Shown piece after piece: positions 32,531 through 43,782 of a stretch of DNA of 57,871 nucleotides (the stretch's first letter is position 1; each line of letters begins with the position of its first letter). The position numbers were made by a program, and so were the translations under genes. Origin of the DNA: Gnetum montanum (lineage: Eukaryota > Streptophyta > Gnetopsida > Gnetales > Gnetaceae). Where the stretch lies: positions 80,061 through 137,931 of the forward strand of contig MNCI01038234.1 in NCBI GenBank assembly GCA_015680685.1, read 5' to 3'. The notes under the pieces are model-generated. The model was given only the letters and a program-made list of their open reading frames with translations. It was not told where the DNA came from and ran no database searches.

Positions 32531-33228
32531 ATTCTTCCTCCACCATCAAAATCACAATGTAGATTATCTTCACACTGTTCATCATTATTAGTTTGACTCT
32601 TACCAACAATGAAATCAAAAGTTATATTTCTTTCATCATGCACAAAATAACTCAAAACTTCATCATAATCAACACAATGATCATGATGTTCATCATCACA
32701 ATGAACCAAACCACTACCAAGCTAAAGTAGAAAACTAGAATCCAACACACTAGATTTCACATAAGAGACATTACTACCATTTGCAAGAAAAATCTTACAA
32801 TCACTTACATTTTCATGTCTTCTCTTATCCATATTTGGTTCAATTGGATGTTTAACATGTGGCTATCCAATCTCATCAAAGTTTCCAGCTTTAAGATTCC
32901 ACATTATTGTCTCTAAATCCAATGGTTTCTCCTATTTTAAGGAATCATAAATAGCTTCTACAGCCCACTTTGGAGGTACCAACTCAAAAGGTAAATCCTC
33001 CCCCAAGGCGTGAACATCATATTCATCCAAAAAATCATTCTTCCACATACCTTGGGTAGAAGACTCTCCTCTCTTCAATGAGATAGCCTCAACTTGGTAA
33101 AGAATCTTCCTTTCCCTTACTGAAAGGTATAGAACAATTACATAAAGGATGAGTATCATATCCTCTAGTGATGATTGTGATCCTTTGTGAAGCAGTCCCT
33201 TGATCCTTTCCACTCCTATGGCCTTCAT
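32531..33228 (-). pseudogene. Unrecognised ORF fused in frame to the integrase tail
   Basis: From the ATG at 33228 the minus frame runs through MKAIGVERIKGLLHKGSQSS, LPFELVPPKWAVEAIYDSLK, then (stops at about 32932, 32863 and 32722) NLKAGNFDEIG, NVSDCKIFLANGSNVSYVKS, and an Asp/His-rich part (HCDDEHHDHCVDYDEVLSYF). It continues in the same frame into the integrase tail. Only three internal stops occur in about 230 codons, far fewer than chance. I do not recognise the protein. It may be the leader ORF of a deleted derivative or a captured sequence. It occupies the place where reverse transcriptase should be. Confidence 0.45.
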
Positions 33229-33480
33229 TTGTCACCTCCCATAACTTATGAGGTAAGAACTATTCTTGATTAGTAGCATACACTATCTTAGACTATGAAA
33301 TTTTCTTGGTCTCTTTGATGAAGCTCTTGATTCCTTTTTCTAAACCTTTTGAGTATTGAGTACTTCCTTTATTAATAAGAGATGATTGAGAAATTATTTT
33401 TTCATTAATATCTACTTCACCAAACCTTTCATCTTCCTTCTTAAACACCTTTGGAAATTTCTCCTCTAAGCATAGCTAGT

Positions 33481-34488
33481 TCTATCAAAGCCTTACTTTT
33501 GGAAGAGATGTCTACTATTTTTTGTAGAAGTCTTCTATGAACTGGAGATGTCTACATTTTAGGGGAGACATCTCTAGAAATATTTTTATCTTTCTAAGAA
33601 GACATCTATCCTAAATATGCCAAAAAAAAATGCTTTCTTTGATGTCAAGAACCTCTCGATGCCTTCCAATAGGTCACCATAGATCTTCCAACCTCCTAAA
33701 CTCATAAAAATAATTCCAAAATAGCTCTAAATAGGAAAAAACATCCAAGAATCTTAATCATAAAAATTCAACACAAAAGCTAGACACATGTGTCCAAGTA
33801 TTCTCCAAGTGTGAAACCTACAAAAATAACTTGTAGGAAAAGCACAAGGAAATTGAAATAGGTGTTCCCACACCATATTGCTACTTGGCCTCTTTTACTA
33901 CTTTTAGTACCAAGTTGAAGAAAACATTGAAGCTTAGTAGAGAAGGAAGAAATCTACCATTTTATCTTGGTGCCATTGCTCATGATTTTCATATTCTCAA
34001 TAGCTTCAATGATGATAGTTATTTTTAGCTTTTCTTAAATATGTGTGCTTCTACTATTTTGTTAATATGCTTAACAAACATTTCCAAAAAGCTAGGCTTA
34101 TTGTATCTGCAACTAAGCATCATATATACAAATTTAACTCTGAAACTTGATCTATTAATGGCTTAAACATGTCTTACCATCCTTAGCCCTTTTCATTTGT
34201 ATCTAATGTGGCCTTTTAAGTTGTTGAAGTCCTTTGAAATCATCTAGATACATTTGATTACATCTAAATAGCTTTATGCATGGTCATGGATGATGGGTGT
34301 GAATTAAATCACGTGTTATTTGAATCTCCTTTTCCAAAGGCTAATATAAGCTATCTGTTTATGTGGTGGCACTAAATTTTGTTTATGTATAGCTCAGAAA
34401 TTTTCTCTTATTTAAAAACAAATTACTTGTTTAAAGTGTTTTCATGGCCAAGGAGAAACATCGATATGAATTTAATTTCATCTAGATA
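33481..34488. repeat. 1-kb direct repeat (left copy): LTR start plus flank
   Basis: 33481-33872 is the first 392 bp (in minus orientation) of the gypsy LTR. 33873-34488 is non-LTR sequence beginning 'ccatattgctacttgg'. The same two pieces in the same order occur at 44390-45390, where the LTR part is the end of the split 5' LTR. The copies are close but not identical (for example gcctcttttac against gcctcctttac). In the left copy the LTR part is joined directly to the unrecognised ORF, so a deletion also occurred. Confidence 0.8.
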
Positions 34489-34693
34489 TGGGTGTTTTCA
34501 TGGCCTTAGGAAATGAACTTATCACCTGGCTTTTTCATATATATGCTTATCATCTAGATAAAGCTTTATCTAGATGAAAGTAAAGAAATGAATAAGCTTT
34601 ATGATCACATTAGATACAAAATCATATTTCTTTTTGGGTGTCATTTGAAATTGACAAAATCCTCAACCAAAATACAAGAAACAATAAAACTAA
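34489..34693. other. Leader remnant next to the primer-binding site
   Basis: Non-coding. It contains 'catctagataaagctttatctagatg' (34550-34575), an imperfect palindrome, and 'gaaagtaaagaaatgaataagctttatgatcacat' (34575-34609), which recurs at 45501-45535 in the right flank. The right flank therefore shares more than the 1-kb repeat, but rearranged. Confidence 0.4.
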
Positions 34694-34705
34694 GCTCTGA
34701 TACCA
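34694..34705 (-). promoter_or_regulatory. Primer-binding site, initiator tRNA-Met type
   Basis: The minus strand reads TGGTATCAGAGC, the classic plant retroelement primer-binding site complementary to the 3' end of initiator tRNA-Met. It lies 4 bp inside the 5' LTR end at 34710, which fixes the orientation of the element. Confidence 0.85.
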
Positions 34706-34709
34706 ATAA

Positions 34710-34770
34710 TGCTAGAGTAGGTTCACTCCACAATTAAATTACCTTCAACGCACTAAATCTAGATATTATC
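34710..34770 (-). repeat. 5' LTR of the minus-strand gypsy element, inner piece
   Basis: 61 bp starting tgctagag on the plus strand and matching the first bases of the 3' LTR (30644 onward: 'ttcactccacaattaaat', 'accttcaac', 'cactaaatctagatattat'). It is cut at 34770 by the nested element; the rest resumes at 43783. Confidence 0.85.
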
Positions 34771-35554
34771 TGATGAGTAGTGAGGTACCCCTACGCTCAA
34801 CCATACAAATACAAGCATGTACACATGATCTAGTTGAACTTTGCAAATGGACTAGTTGTGGCACCTAGATGGTTATACATTGATCGCAGTTCGCTATCTT
34901 CCCACTTGGACTAGTATTTGCTTTGTCACATATGGTTTAGTCTAGAGAGAGGTGTATGATGTGATCACTACTACTATGCTACTCCTAAGGACAATAAGAG
35001 ACAACTTAATTAAAATAATGGGAAATAGGAAATAAGATCTAAGCTAGCCTAAGTGCGATAAGCATCCATCCCTAATTATCTGTATACATCTTGGACTTCA
35101 TGTACTACTTCTAGGATTACCAAGTGCACATTACCTTAAGCACTATTTGATATGCTACTAGGTTACCACGTAGTTACACTTAAATGTTTGTAATTAAGGC
35201 GTACTCATTTTTCATTAATAATAGAAATAGTAAATGATGATAAAATAAATATTAACTAAGAAAATAGTAATAAATAATCAACAATTAAAAGCTAAATGAA
35301 TGCTACAATGATGGAGTAATCTTGATCTTTATCGCCAATCGTGTGCATGTCCAAGTACGTCACACTTGAACAAAGGTTTTGTACAATTACAAGCATCATA
35401 CTATGGGAATGCACTTAGATAAAACACTAAAACTGATTATAAGAATTGAAAANGAACAACGATATTGAATATCGAACATTGTTTCCAAGCCTACAATATC
35501 ATGTACTAGATATCACATACCCGATATCGAGGCCTAGTAGAACATGCCTCATCA
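34771..35554 (-). repeat. 3' LTR of pol-less copy 2 (784 bp)
   Basis: Plus strand starts tgatgagtagtgaggtacccc and ends gcctcatca (TG...CA). Same family as 26862-27720. The U3 end carries GATATT/GATATC palindromes at 35461-35530. A single N lies at 35453, beside this cluster. The polypurine tract (minus 'gtcatgagggta') abuts at 35555. Confidence 0.85.
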
Positions 35555-35729
35555 TACCCTCATGACTAAATAAAAACTTGTCCTTGAGTCAAAAAAAATG
35601 AGGAATAAGTTCATTCAATTATAAATAGTGGATAGGCATGGAATTATTCATTGACCATGGATTGTTTCATGCCATAGTGTGGAAAAAAAAATTTGGACAC
35701 CAACACAAAATACAAAACTTATGGAACTC

Positions 35730-38526
35730 ATGTGGTTCTCAGTGGTGGTGGCTTCTCCATGGTCACCTTTCCTTTGTCCTATGCTCTAGACTTCTAAAAT
35801 TGATACCTTTAAAGAAGCATATGAATTTTCTCCTCTTCTATCTAAGGATCATGAGCCATCCATGCTAATCCAATGTTTGATGGAGCCAACACTCCCCACA
35901 GACACAGTAGCTGTGGGAACATTTCATTGGCCTTGACATATCATGCCACAAATAGCCATTGTTCCTCTTCATAGGCTTTGGCTTTGTCTTTGAGTTTCTG
36001 GTAATCTGTAAGCCATCAAGCCAAATTTGTTACTATATCTTTTTTACTTTGGTAGCTAGCCTTTACCACCTCCAATTTAGAGTTTACAACCACTAATCTC
36101 TACAATGTTTTCTTATGTTTGGCAAACTTAGCTTCATATCTTGCATAAGTGGTTGCTACCTTCTTCTCAAGATCATTCTTCAAGCATCCTACTATCAACA
36201 TGGCTAATTTGGCATATTGTAGATGTGTCAAATCCATGTATTCTTTGAAATCTTGAATCTACAAGTCTTGGCTTTTTAATTTCATCTGATCGACAAGGGT
36301 ATAAGTATCTAGAATGCCCTATCGATTAGTGTTTTGAACACTGAGGGAGTTTATATATGCCTTGGTCATTTAGAGTTCCTTCTTAATGATTTCCTTATAC
36401 ATGCCCATGTGGTCACAAAAGTGATCCTTTAATCTTTCATGATTCTTAGCCTCATTTTACCATGTGCTTATTTTAATAGCTATCTTCTATCGGATGGTGC
36501 ATACCTCCTCTATTAAGAGGATTCTATTTTCTCCAGCTAACCAAATTATATCTTAGTTGACTCTTATTAATTCTTCTCTCATTTTCTAAAGGCTTCTCTT
36601 GAGAACATTTTTCTATTTTTCAATGGCAGTCAACCAAAGGTTCTTAGTAGCAAGTTGTTTATTCTCCTCTTATAAGGCATTAAGGGCTTTGACATGGGCA
36701 TATGCTTTTTCTTCTGGTATTGATGCATCCCAATGGCCTTCTCTTTTTCCATTTGCACCCTTTTATTCTCCATTAACAATTCATTTAGGTGCTTTATTCT
36801 AAAGGATTCTAACTGATTGACTACAAGAAATTGGAACGGATCCCGTGATTTAGTTTGTAGAACAACAAACTTTTCTTGGAGTCTCTGCAACTCAGCTTCT
36901 ACATGTTCAATCCTAACCTTAGCCATGATAAGCTTCCCTTTAGTGGTGATGAGTTTTTATTGTATTGTAGTGACATTATCAGGAATGTCAAACAAAGAAG
37001 TCATTAATTTCCCTATCTGCAGTAAACGATCAAAAACATCCTCATGCACAGCGGGAGTCATCAAGGGACCAGTTAGGAATTAAGCATCTCCTGGTCTAGT
37101 TAGATCTATTGGTGGCACAATAGGAATGTTAAAAGATTCTTTAATGTGGTCTGTGACCACATCTACTACTCTAGCTACATCCTGGTGTTGCATGACCACC
37201 ATTGTGACACCTTCACCAATTTCTAATTGCACTTGAAATGATGTAACAATTTCAGAGATCTGTTGTGACCAGTTTGATTTCCCTCCTCCTAATCGAATTG
37301 AGACTTCATCCCTTATAGGATAAATTGATATGGTTGGTTGTACAACATCATTAATCACCTTGAAGAGATTGTTCTCGTTTCTAGTCCCCCAACGAACCAT
37401 CTTAATAATGGCCCTAAAATGGCTCATTGATGGTCAGTAATCTTACAGCGATAGTGGTAGTTGTTGATATTGATGGCATGTGGGCTACATGCTAGGCCCT
37501 ACTTCTTGTTGTTGGCTAGGTCTTGTGTTTGAAAGTTGACTAGGCCTTGTTGTTTAAGGTGCAATGGACCCAACTATATATTCTTGTTCAAGCTCCAACA
37601 TCTCACCAACATCTTTTCTTGGTGCTGGTGGCTTGAGTAATTTAGCATATGAAGCATTCTAAGCTTTTTTAAGGATTTCATTAGTGTACCCTATAATTCC
37701 AACATGTCAACATAGCTTCCTAATTAGACATGGAAAGGGTAGTGCTAACTTTCCTATCTTCTATTCTTCAAATTTCCTTAATATTTCTATTAAATATAGA
37801 TGAGCCAAATTGGCATCAACCTTGCTAATCAAAATTGCACTTCCTCTTGCTATATAAGTAGATATTCTATTTAAACCCTTTGTTGGAAAAATATGATAGG
37901 TGCTAATTTTAAAATAAATCCTCTCTTTAAGGGTTAATTCTCCATGTCCTATCTTCTTTTCCATATGCTCCTTTTAACCATATTTTCGTTACATTTTCAT
38001 CAGAGTGGGTGGATAAAAGAGCAACTTTGGACCCTCTATTTGGAAGATTCAAATCTTTCCCAATGGCCTTTGTGAAGGAATCTATTGAAATTTCACCAAT
38101 ACAAATGGTGGTGTCCTCTTCATTATTGCACCAAAATTGATATGTTTCACCTAGATACCACTCTCCACTCTCTAAGAGGATTGACCATAGTGGAGATCTC
38201 TTAAGTAGATTCTTGACTAGATCAAAGGTGAATTCGATAAAAGACCCAAAATTAAGTTCCACAATAACAACAGAGGATGTGGACTTTTCCCAAATGGCTT
38301 GAACACATTCTGGGGACAACATGAGGTGTTGTCCTTGTTCTGGTGTGCTAACCTCTCCACCTTCTTCTTGGCCAGATTGTGCAATGATAGGAGTTTTATG
38401 ATGGATGTTGAATGATTGTGCCTCCTACTCTACATGTTTTACATGAGGTCCTTGGCCTCTACCTCCTCTCGGGTGTTTAGTTGCACCTTGAGAAGGTGCT
38501 CCCTATTGTCCTTTTTTAGGGGCCAT
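35730..38526 (-). pseudogene. Accessory gene of the pol-less element, copy 2
   Basis: The ATG at 38526 opens MAPKKGQ, then a basic segment (KHPRGGRGQG) as in copy 1. The core reads LSPECVQAIWEKSTSSVVIV, ELNFGSFIEFT, GEWYLGETYQFW, IYFKISTYHIF and YIARGSAILISKVDANLAHL, residue for residue comparable with 24080-24925. Downstream come ISIYPIRDEVSIRLGGG, GEGVTMVVMQHQD and VTDHIKESFNIPIVPP (37340-37090), then a coiled coil, RIEHVEAELQRLQEKFVVLQ (36912-36853), and further heptads to about 36000. Some segments are open here where copy 1 is broken, and the reverse. It is interrupted by stops and frame changes. The biochemical role is unknown. Confidence 0.6.
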
Positions 38527-39024
38527 TTGTAATCACACAAGGACCGATTGTTAGTAAGGTTATTTAAAGAAATTTAGGTTTCTTATACCTTACTCATTAC
38601 CTTTAATAAATGTTTAATTCTTTGCTTAGTGTGATTCTAGAGTTAAATTTTTCAAGGAATTTTCCCTAAAAGTTTAATGTCAAACCTAATCTATTTAGGT
38701 GACACATATGATAACTTAGATGACTTGGATGAAGGGAGAAAATTAGTTTGGCATGAATTTTTATAGTACTTAGCTCTATGATATCCTTCCGACAATAGCA
38801 AATTTTAAAAAAAAAATTATGTGCAAGTTCTACAATACCCCTCCCCCATGACTAAGTTGAACACTTTTAGTTTAATTAGGTTCAATTAGAAACAAAATGG
38901 GAGTTTCAAAGAGCAAAATATTGGAAGTTGAATTTAAACTTGTAAAGCTCTAAAAATCATGGAAGAAAATTTGAATTCCCCTCATGTTAATTATTGAAAA
39001 TGACATGTGTAGTGCATGGAGGTC

Positions 39025-39112
39025 CCCTATATATACTTTTTATGGATGCGATAGCACATACCCGATATTGCATCAGACCCAATATCGAGTACCCAATATC
39101 GTGTCCCAACCA
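39025..39112 (-). promoter_or_regulatory. Internal U3-like promoter ahead of the accessory gene (copy 2)
   Basis: On the minus strand 'gggacacgatattggg', 'tactcgatattggg' and 'gcaatatcggg' (39110-39060) are followed by a TATA-like agtatatatagg at about 39037. The order and the word gggacacgatat match the U3 start of the family's solo LTR. The accessory ATG is about 500 bp downstream. Copy 1 keeps a reduced version at 23381-23430. Confidence 0.45.
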
Positions 39113-40559
39113 AGATATGGTACTTAGTAGAATTGATGATTGTTTGAGTTTTTAGGGCCAAAATTGAAGGATTTGAGGTAGATTAGAAAGGTTTGGGGTA
39201 ATGGAAAGTGGAAATTGAGGTACCAAAAGTGTAATGAAGTGGAGTCATACAATGAAGTTCTTTAAAAAGGATGAGGAAAAAGGACATGTAATGGTTCTAA
39301 AGAACATTTGATTAAAATGATGAAAAAGGAAAGAATAGATTTGGCAATGGAGTACTCAAAGGGTATAACATGATGTGGTGGTGTGAAACAAATACAAATT
39401 ACAAAAGTCACACAAGTAGATCCTCCCCAAAGTAGGTTCCAACCTATAATGTCCCTACATAACCACCCCTTAAAATGTCTATAGGCACTACAAGGGTTAA
39501 ATGCAACTTGCACCTATGTAACAAAACACACACATTGTAAGTACCACCACTATGAGGTACAAATTCTATGCCACAAAAGGCACAAGTTAAAAGTACCTAG
39601 ACCGTGAGATAAGATGAATTATAGAAGGGATTGTAGAGATTGAGATGTGAGGTAACTTACCCTAGGCATAATGAATCCTATGTGTTGTGCATGCTTAATG
39701 TACCATTAGCCTTGTGATCCAAGATCAAAACAAAGTTCATACCTCTGATCAGTGACATCGCATTGTTTCATCCCAATGATGGATAGCCATAAGATCATCA
39801 TGATAGCAAGGTGTACAATCACTTGGCATTTTGCACAAGGGAGGAGTGATTTGAATTTATTTTCAACGCATTTTTTTTTTTCATTTTTTCTTTAATTATT
39901 TCTTTTCTTCTTTGCTTTCTTCTTCTTTTCTTTTTCCTCTTTTGGCTACTTTTGCACTTGGTCTTTCCCAAAGGTGATCTGGATAAGCTACCAACCTTCA
40001 GGCATGGGTGCATGTCTTTCTAGTGGGAAAACCCCCCCTAGAATAGCATTGAGTTCCTTTATTGAGTGCCTTTATTACAGCTCTTACTCCCATTTTTTGC
40101 TAGATCTACAAGGATCTTAGTACAACCAAGCTACGTGATAGAACATACAGATGTCACCAAAGAGAATCCACAAGTTCCCTTGATGTCACACCCTTGCCAT
40201 TCCCTCTTAGTGTGTCACTCTTTGCTTTGGGAATAATGAGTACAAAGTTTAGGTTTTGATGATAACAAGAATATCATCATACGCAGAGCAAGAACCTCTT
40301 ATCACTTGTGACTCGATAACATAGAACAATGCCTCAACTAGCTAGTTACATGAGTATTTTATTCACAGATGAGATTACCCACAAAACAATAAAATGACAA
40401 ATTGGAAAATAAGAAATTAGAAATAAAAAATCATAAAACCAAAGAAAAGGAAAAGCATTTACTAGTTTTTCTTGTTAGAATGGGGGGTATCCCCCATGAC
40501 TAAACCTTTGATCATGGAGAGAATTAATAATGGAAATTTAGGATCCATGCATGTTGGAA
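39113..40559. other. Non-coding spacer of pol-less copy 2
   Basis: Similar to 22041-23380 of copy 1 over most of its length. It includes a T-rich tract at 39868-39950. The piece at about 39460-39240, which corresponds to the position of the LTR fragment in copy 1, has no counterpart there. No gene is seen. Confidence 0.5.
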
Positions 40560-42780
40560 ATATTAGGGTTCAGTCATATCAAAACCACTAGGTATCTTTT
40601 GGTGTAGTGGTAGGAACATACCTAAATTGGGGTTCACACACTTGATTAAAGTTGGCATAGTGGGGCAAATTATAAGATATGGTCATGTGATAAGAAGCTG
40701 ATCCACTATGGCACCCATGACCATAACACGGTATGTAAGAATTGATATGTCTCCCCACATTGTTATATTCATTAGGTCACATGGTTGTTGGAGTATTCAG
40801 TGGTGGCCTAGATAAGGTAACAGAAGGTGTTAATTTTGAAGAGGAAGGTGCATCATTGTGTTGGGCTTGTGCTGTGTTGGACGATGCACTAGTTTCAAAA
40901 TTATGCTATCTCTTTCTATGACCATGCCTAAAGATAGGATGCTTTCGACATTATGGAGGACTCCCACTACTATTAACAATAGTAGCATAAGTAATGTTCG
41001 TTGGTTGGTGCTGTGCTACAAAACCTTTTAGTACAACTAGTGGTGATGTAGAAGGAGGTGAAGGATGAGAATATTGAGAGTAAGGAGGAGTCTAAGGAAC
41101 ATGAGGTGGTGATCTCACAGGAGAGGACATGGGTTGATGATACTTAAGAGAGTGATAACAATGAGGTGAAGTAGAGGATGTTGATCCAATTGGAGAAATA
41201 GGGTGTTGAACATAATAAGCACTTGATTTCTTGTGATACGAAGGGTATGGCTAGTTTGGCAATGGTCTCCCCCACGATTGGGGGTTTTGCCACTATGGTT
41301 GAGCATAGTACTAAGGCTGGTAAGAATTTTCCCATGGATAGTATGATGAGTTGTGGAATTGCCCGTAAAGTTATGGGATAGGGATGCATCCAACCATGTA
41401 CTTCTATACAAAATCTGGATGTAACATTCTTCTCCAATGCTCATGTAGATGTGACAAGATTGGGCATTGGCCTTTTGGGTGATCATATAGGAAAATATCT
41501 CATTGATACTTATGATTTGTAGTGAAGGCCCTATCCTCATTTTATTTAGCACTTCTTTCCAATTGTCAAATGGTTTTCTATCCTATTTTTAGGTTTGGTA
41601 TCCTCTATTTGGTTTGGTCATCAAAGTTATCTTCTGTGGGTCTCCCTCTAATAATGTCTACATATTCTCCACATTTTTCATGTACCCACTCTATCATCTT
41701 GGTGATCATTGCCTTGATTTCATCTAGTGATTTTAGTATTGGCAAAGGTAGGGATGGTTTCACCTCCTTGAGGTGAGTTGATTTATCCTCTTCATAATTA
41801 TGGAACTCTATTATTTCAAGAGTTTGGTCCTATTGAGATTTTCTAACATTCTCCCATTTGGCCATTTCTCCTTCTTCTTTTGCTACCTTCTTAATAAGCT
41901 CTTGGAATTGATGGGTTCATAGTTCATATAGTTGACTTTGGGCATACATCCCTAGGATCTTCCTTGTTTCATTACGAAGCTCATCAATGATATGATACAT
42001 TAGCCTTTTCTTAGAGAACCCATCACCTAGGCATTTATTTAACAAAGAGTAATATCTTTCTAAGGCCATGTCCAAGGGTTCATGTTGCCCTTGTTTCCAC
42101 TTTAGGATTTGTCTCCTCAAGGATGAAACTCTTGCATAGGTTTGATATCTTTTATTAAATGGGTTTACCATTGTAGGAAAATAGCAAATTCAATTTGGTT
42201 TTAAATACCTATACCACACTTTAGCTTGGCCAACAAGTGTCATAGGGAAGAGCTTAATCCTTCTCCACCCATTCTCAATGTTGTTCTATACACATGCATC
42301 ATAGAAGGCTTGTAAATGATGTTGCAAATCTAAATCATAGCCTCCTAAGAACTTAGGAAAGTTTTTTAAATCAAGCTTGGGTAGATGGCTTTCCTTGTGA
42401 TGCCTATGGGACATCTGAATTGCCTCTATTATATGCATTAGGCTCTTAGTGGCCAGCAAGGGTTCATAATCAGTAAATAGGTTGTGAGTTCATGAGTTGG
42501 GACAATGTTTTTTATGTTCATGTTGGCATTCCTAATTTTTCCCCTAGGTTTGATTTTTATTTCTACACCAACCCCTTAAGGAGTAGTCATCCATGTCATG
42601 ACCCAACATTGAAAGAGTAGAGGAAGAGAGGGAACTGGAAGACTCATCATGACTTTTGTAAGTCTTCCAATCATCCCCTGATGTACTCTTGCTACCCATT
42701 GAGAAGGTCCTAGGTGTTACAAGTTCCCTTGATCTAGGGGATGTCCCATCTTCACTAGAGGTGTCTAAGTTGGATGACAA
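40560..42780 (-). pseudogene. gag: Athila-like gag of pol-less copy 2
   Basis: Read on the minus strand. N-terminal: a Ser-rich piece (MSSNLDTSSEDGTSPRSREL, 42780). Retrotrans_gag core (about 42380-41917): PKLDLKNFPKFLGGYDLDLQ, HHLQAFYDACV, RRIKLFPMTLVGQAKVWYRY, LKPN, then RRQILKWKQGQHEPLDMALE, RYYSLLNKC and RNETRKILG. This is the order in Athila-type gags (LxLFPFSLxxxAKxWLxSLP, then RxEIxxFxQxxxESLxEAWERFKxLLxxC). The C-terminal conserved segment VTLSRPP...GHGCHS (about 40860-40690) matches copy 1. Many stops. It would form the particle in which the RNA is copied. Confidence 0.7.
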
Positions 42781-43041
42781 AAGTTCTTGAGTATCGTTGG
42801 GGTGTCTATGAACCTATGAAACTCCTACATAAGATTGAGTACTCCAAACTTCTTCTTCTTCATAAATTTCATTGGTTCTCCAATGAATTTCATCAGTGAT
42901 GTTGTGTTATCATTATCTTGTGAAAAAGATGTTGTCGTGAATTGTGTGTGGCTTAATTGAATTAATTTCTTTGTCTGAAAGATATATCAGTAATACCTTG
43001 TTACAGTAATCTTACATGATATAACCAATCTAGATAACTAC

Positions 43042-43065
43042 CACCATCCCCAGCAACATTGCCAA
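43042..43065 (-). promoter_or_regulatory. Decayed primer-binding site of pol-less copy 2
   Basis: Directly inside the 5' LTR the minus strand reads ttggcaatgttgctggggat. This differs from the common plant gypsy site TTGGCGCCGTTGCCGGGGA by the loss of its CG-rich centre and one C-to-T change. It fits a decayed primer-binding site of the type used by Athila elements. Confidence 0.6.
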
Positions 43066-43781
43066 TGATGAGCAATGAGGTACCCCTACACTCAACCATA
43101 CGAATATGAGCGTGTACATGCGATCCTGTCGAACTCTGTGGATGGACTAGTTGTGGCACCTAGAAGTTTATATGTTGATCATAGTTTGTTGTCTTCCCAC
43201 TTGGACTAGTATTTGCTTTGTCATGTATGATTTAGTCCAAAGTGAGGTGTATGATGTGATTCCTACTACTATGCTACTCCTAAGAACAATAAGAGATAAC
43301 TTAATTAAGCTAATGGGTAATAGGAAATAAGATCTAAGCTACCCTAAGTGCAATGGGCATCCATCCTTAATCATTCGTATGCATCTTGGACTTTGTGTAC
43401 TACTTCTGGGATTACTAAGCACACATCACTCGAAGCACTACTCGATACACTACTGGGTTACTACGTAGTTACACTTAAATGTTCATGATTAAGGCATACT
43501 CATTCCGCATTAATAACAAGAATAGTAAATGACAGTAAAAGAAATATTAACCAAGATAACAACAAAAATAATCAACATTTAAAAAAATTAAAAGCTATCT
43601 GAATGCTGCAATGATGGAGTAATGTAGATCTTTATTGCTAATCGTGTGCATGTCCAAGTATGTCACACTTGAACAAAGGTTCCTATACAATTACAAGCAT
43701 CACACTATGGGCATGCACTTGGAAAGAACACTAAAACTAACTATAAGAATTAAAAACTAAAAAATGACTAAAGACTTCCTC
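43066..43781 (-). repeat. 5' LTR of pol-less copy 2, truncated at an N
   Basis: Starts (plus) tgatgagcaatgaggtacccc and follows the family LTR up to 'aaaatgactaaagacttcctc', where the N at 43782 cuts it. The missing part is the GATATC-rich U3 end that the 3' LTR still has. The abrupt end at an ambiguous base suggests an assembly join. Confidence 0.8.
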
Positions 43782-43782
43782 N

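Larger units (their letters stand above)
34771..43781 (-). mobile_element. Pol-less LTR element, copy 2, nearly full length
   Basis: LTRs at 43066-43781 (5', truncated at an N) and 34771-35554 (3'). Between them on the minus strand: primer-binding site, gag, spacer, internal promoter-like block, accessory gene, polypurine tract. No pol. It lies inside the 5' LTR of the surrounding gypsy element. About 45 bp of that LTR (present at 30713-30756 in the 3' LTR) is missing on the right side, where the N lies, so the right junction is not reliable and no target-site duplication can be scored. Confidence 0.8.

Noticed and set aside
34771-43781. Host gene with a coiled coil on the minus strand
   Set aside because: The coiled-coil and domain ORFs lie between two LTRs with primer-binding site and polypurine tract and are repeated in another LTR element, so they are passenger genes of a transposon.
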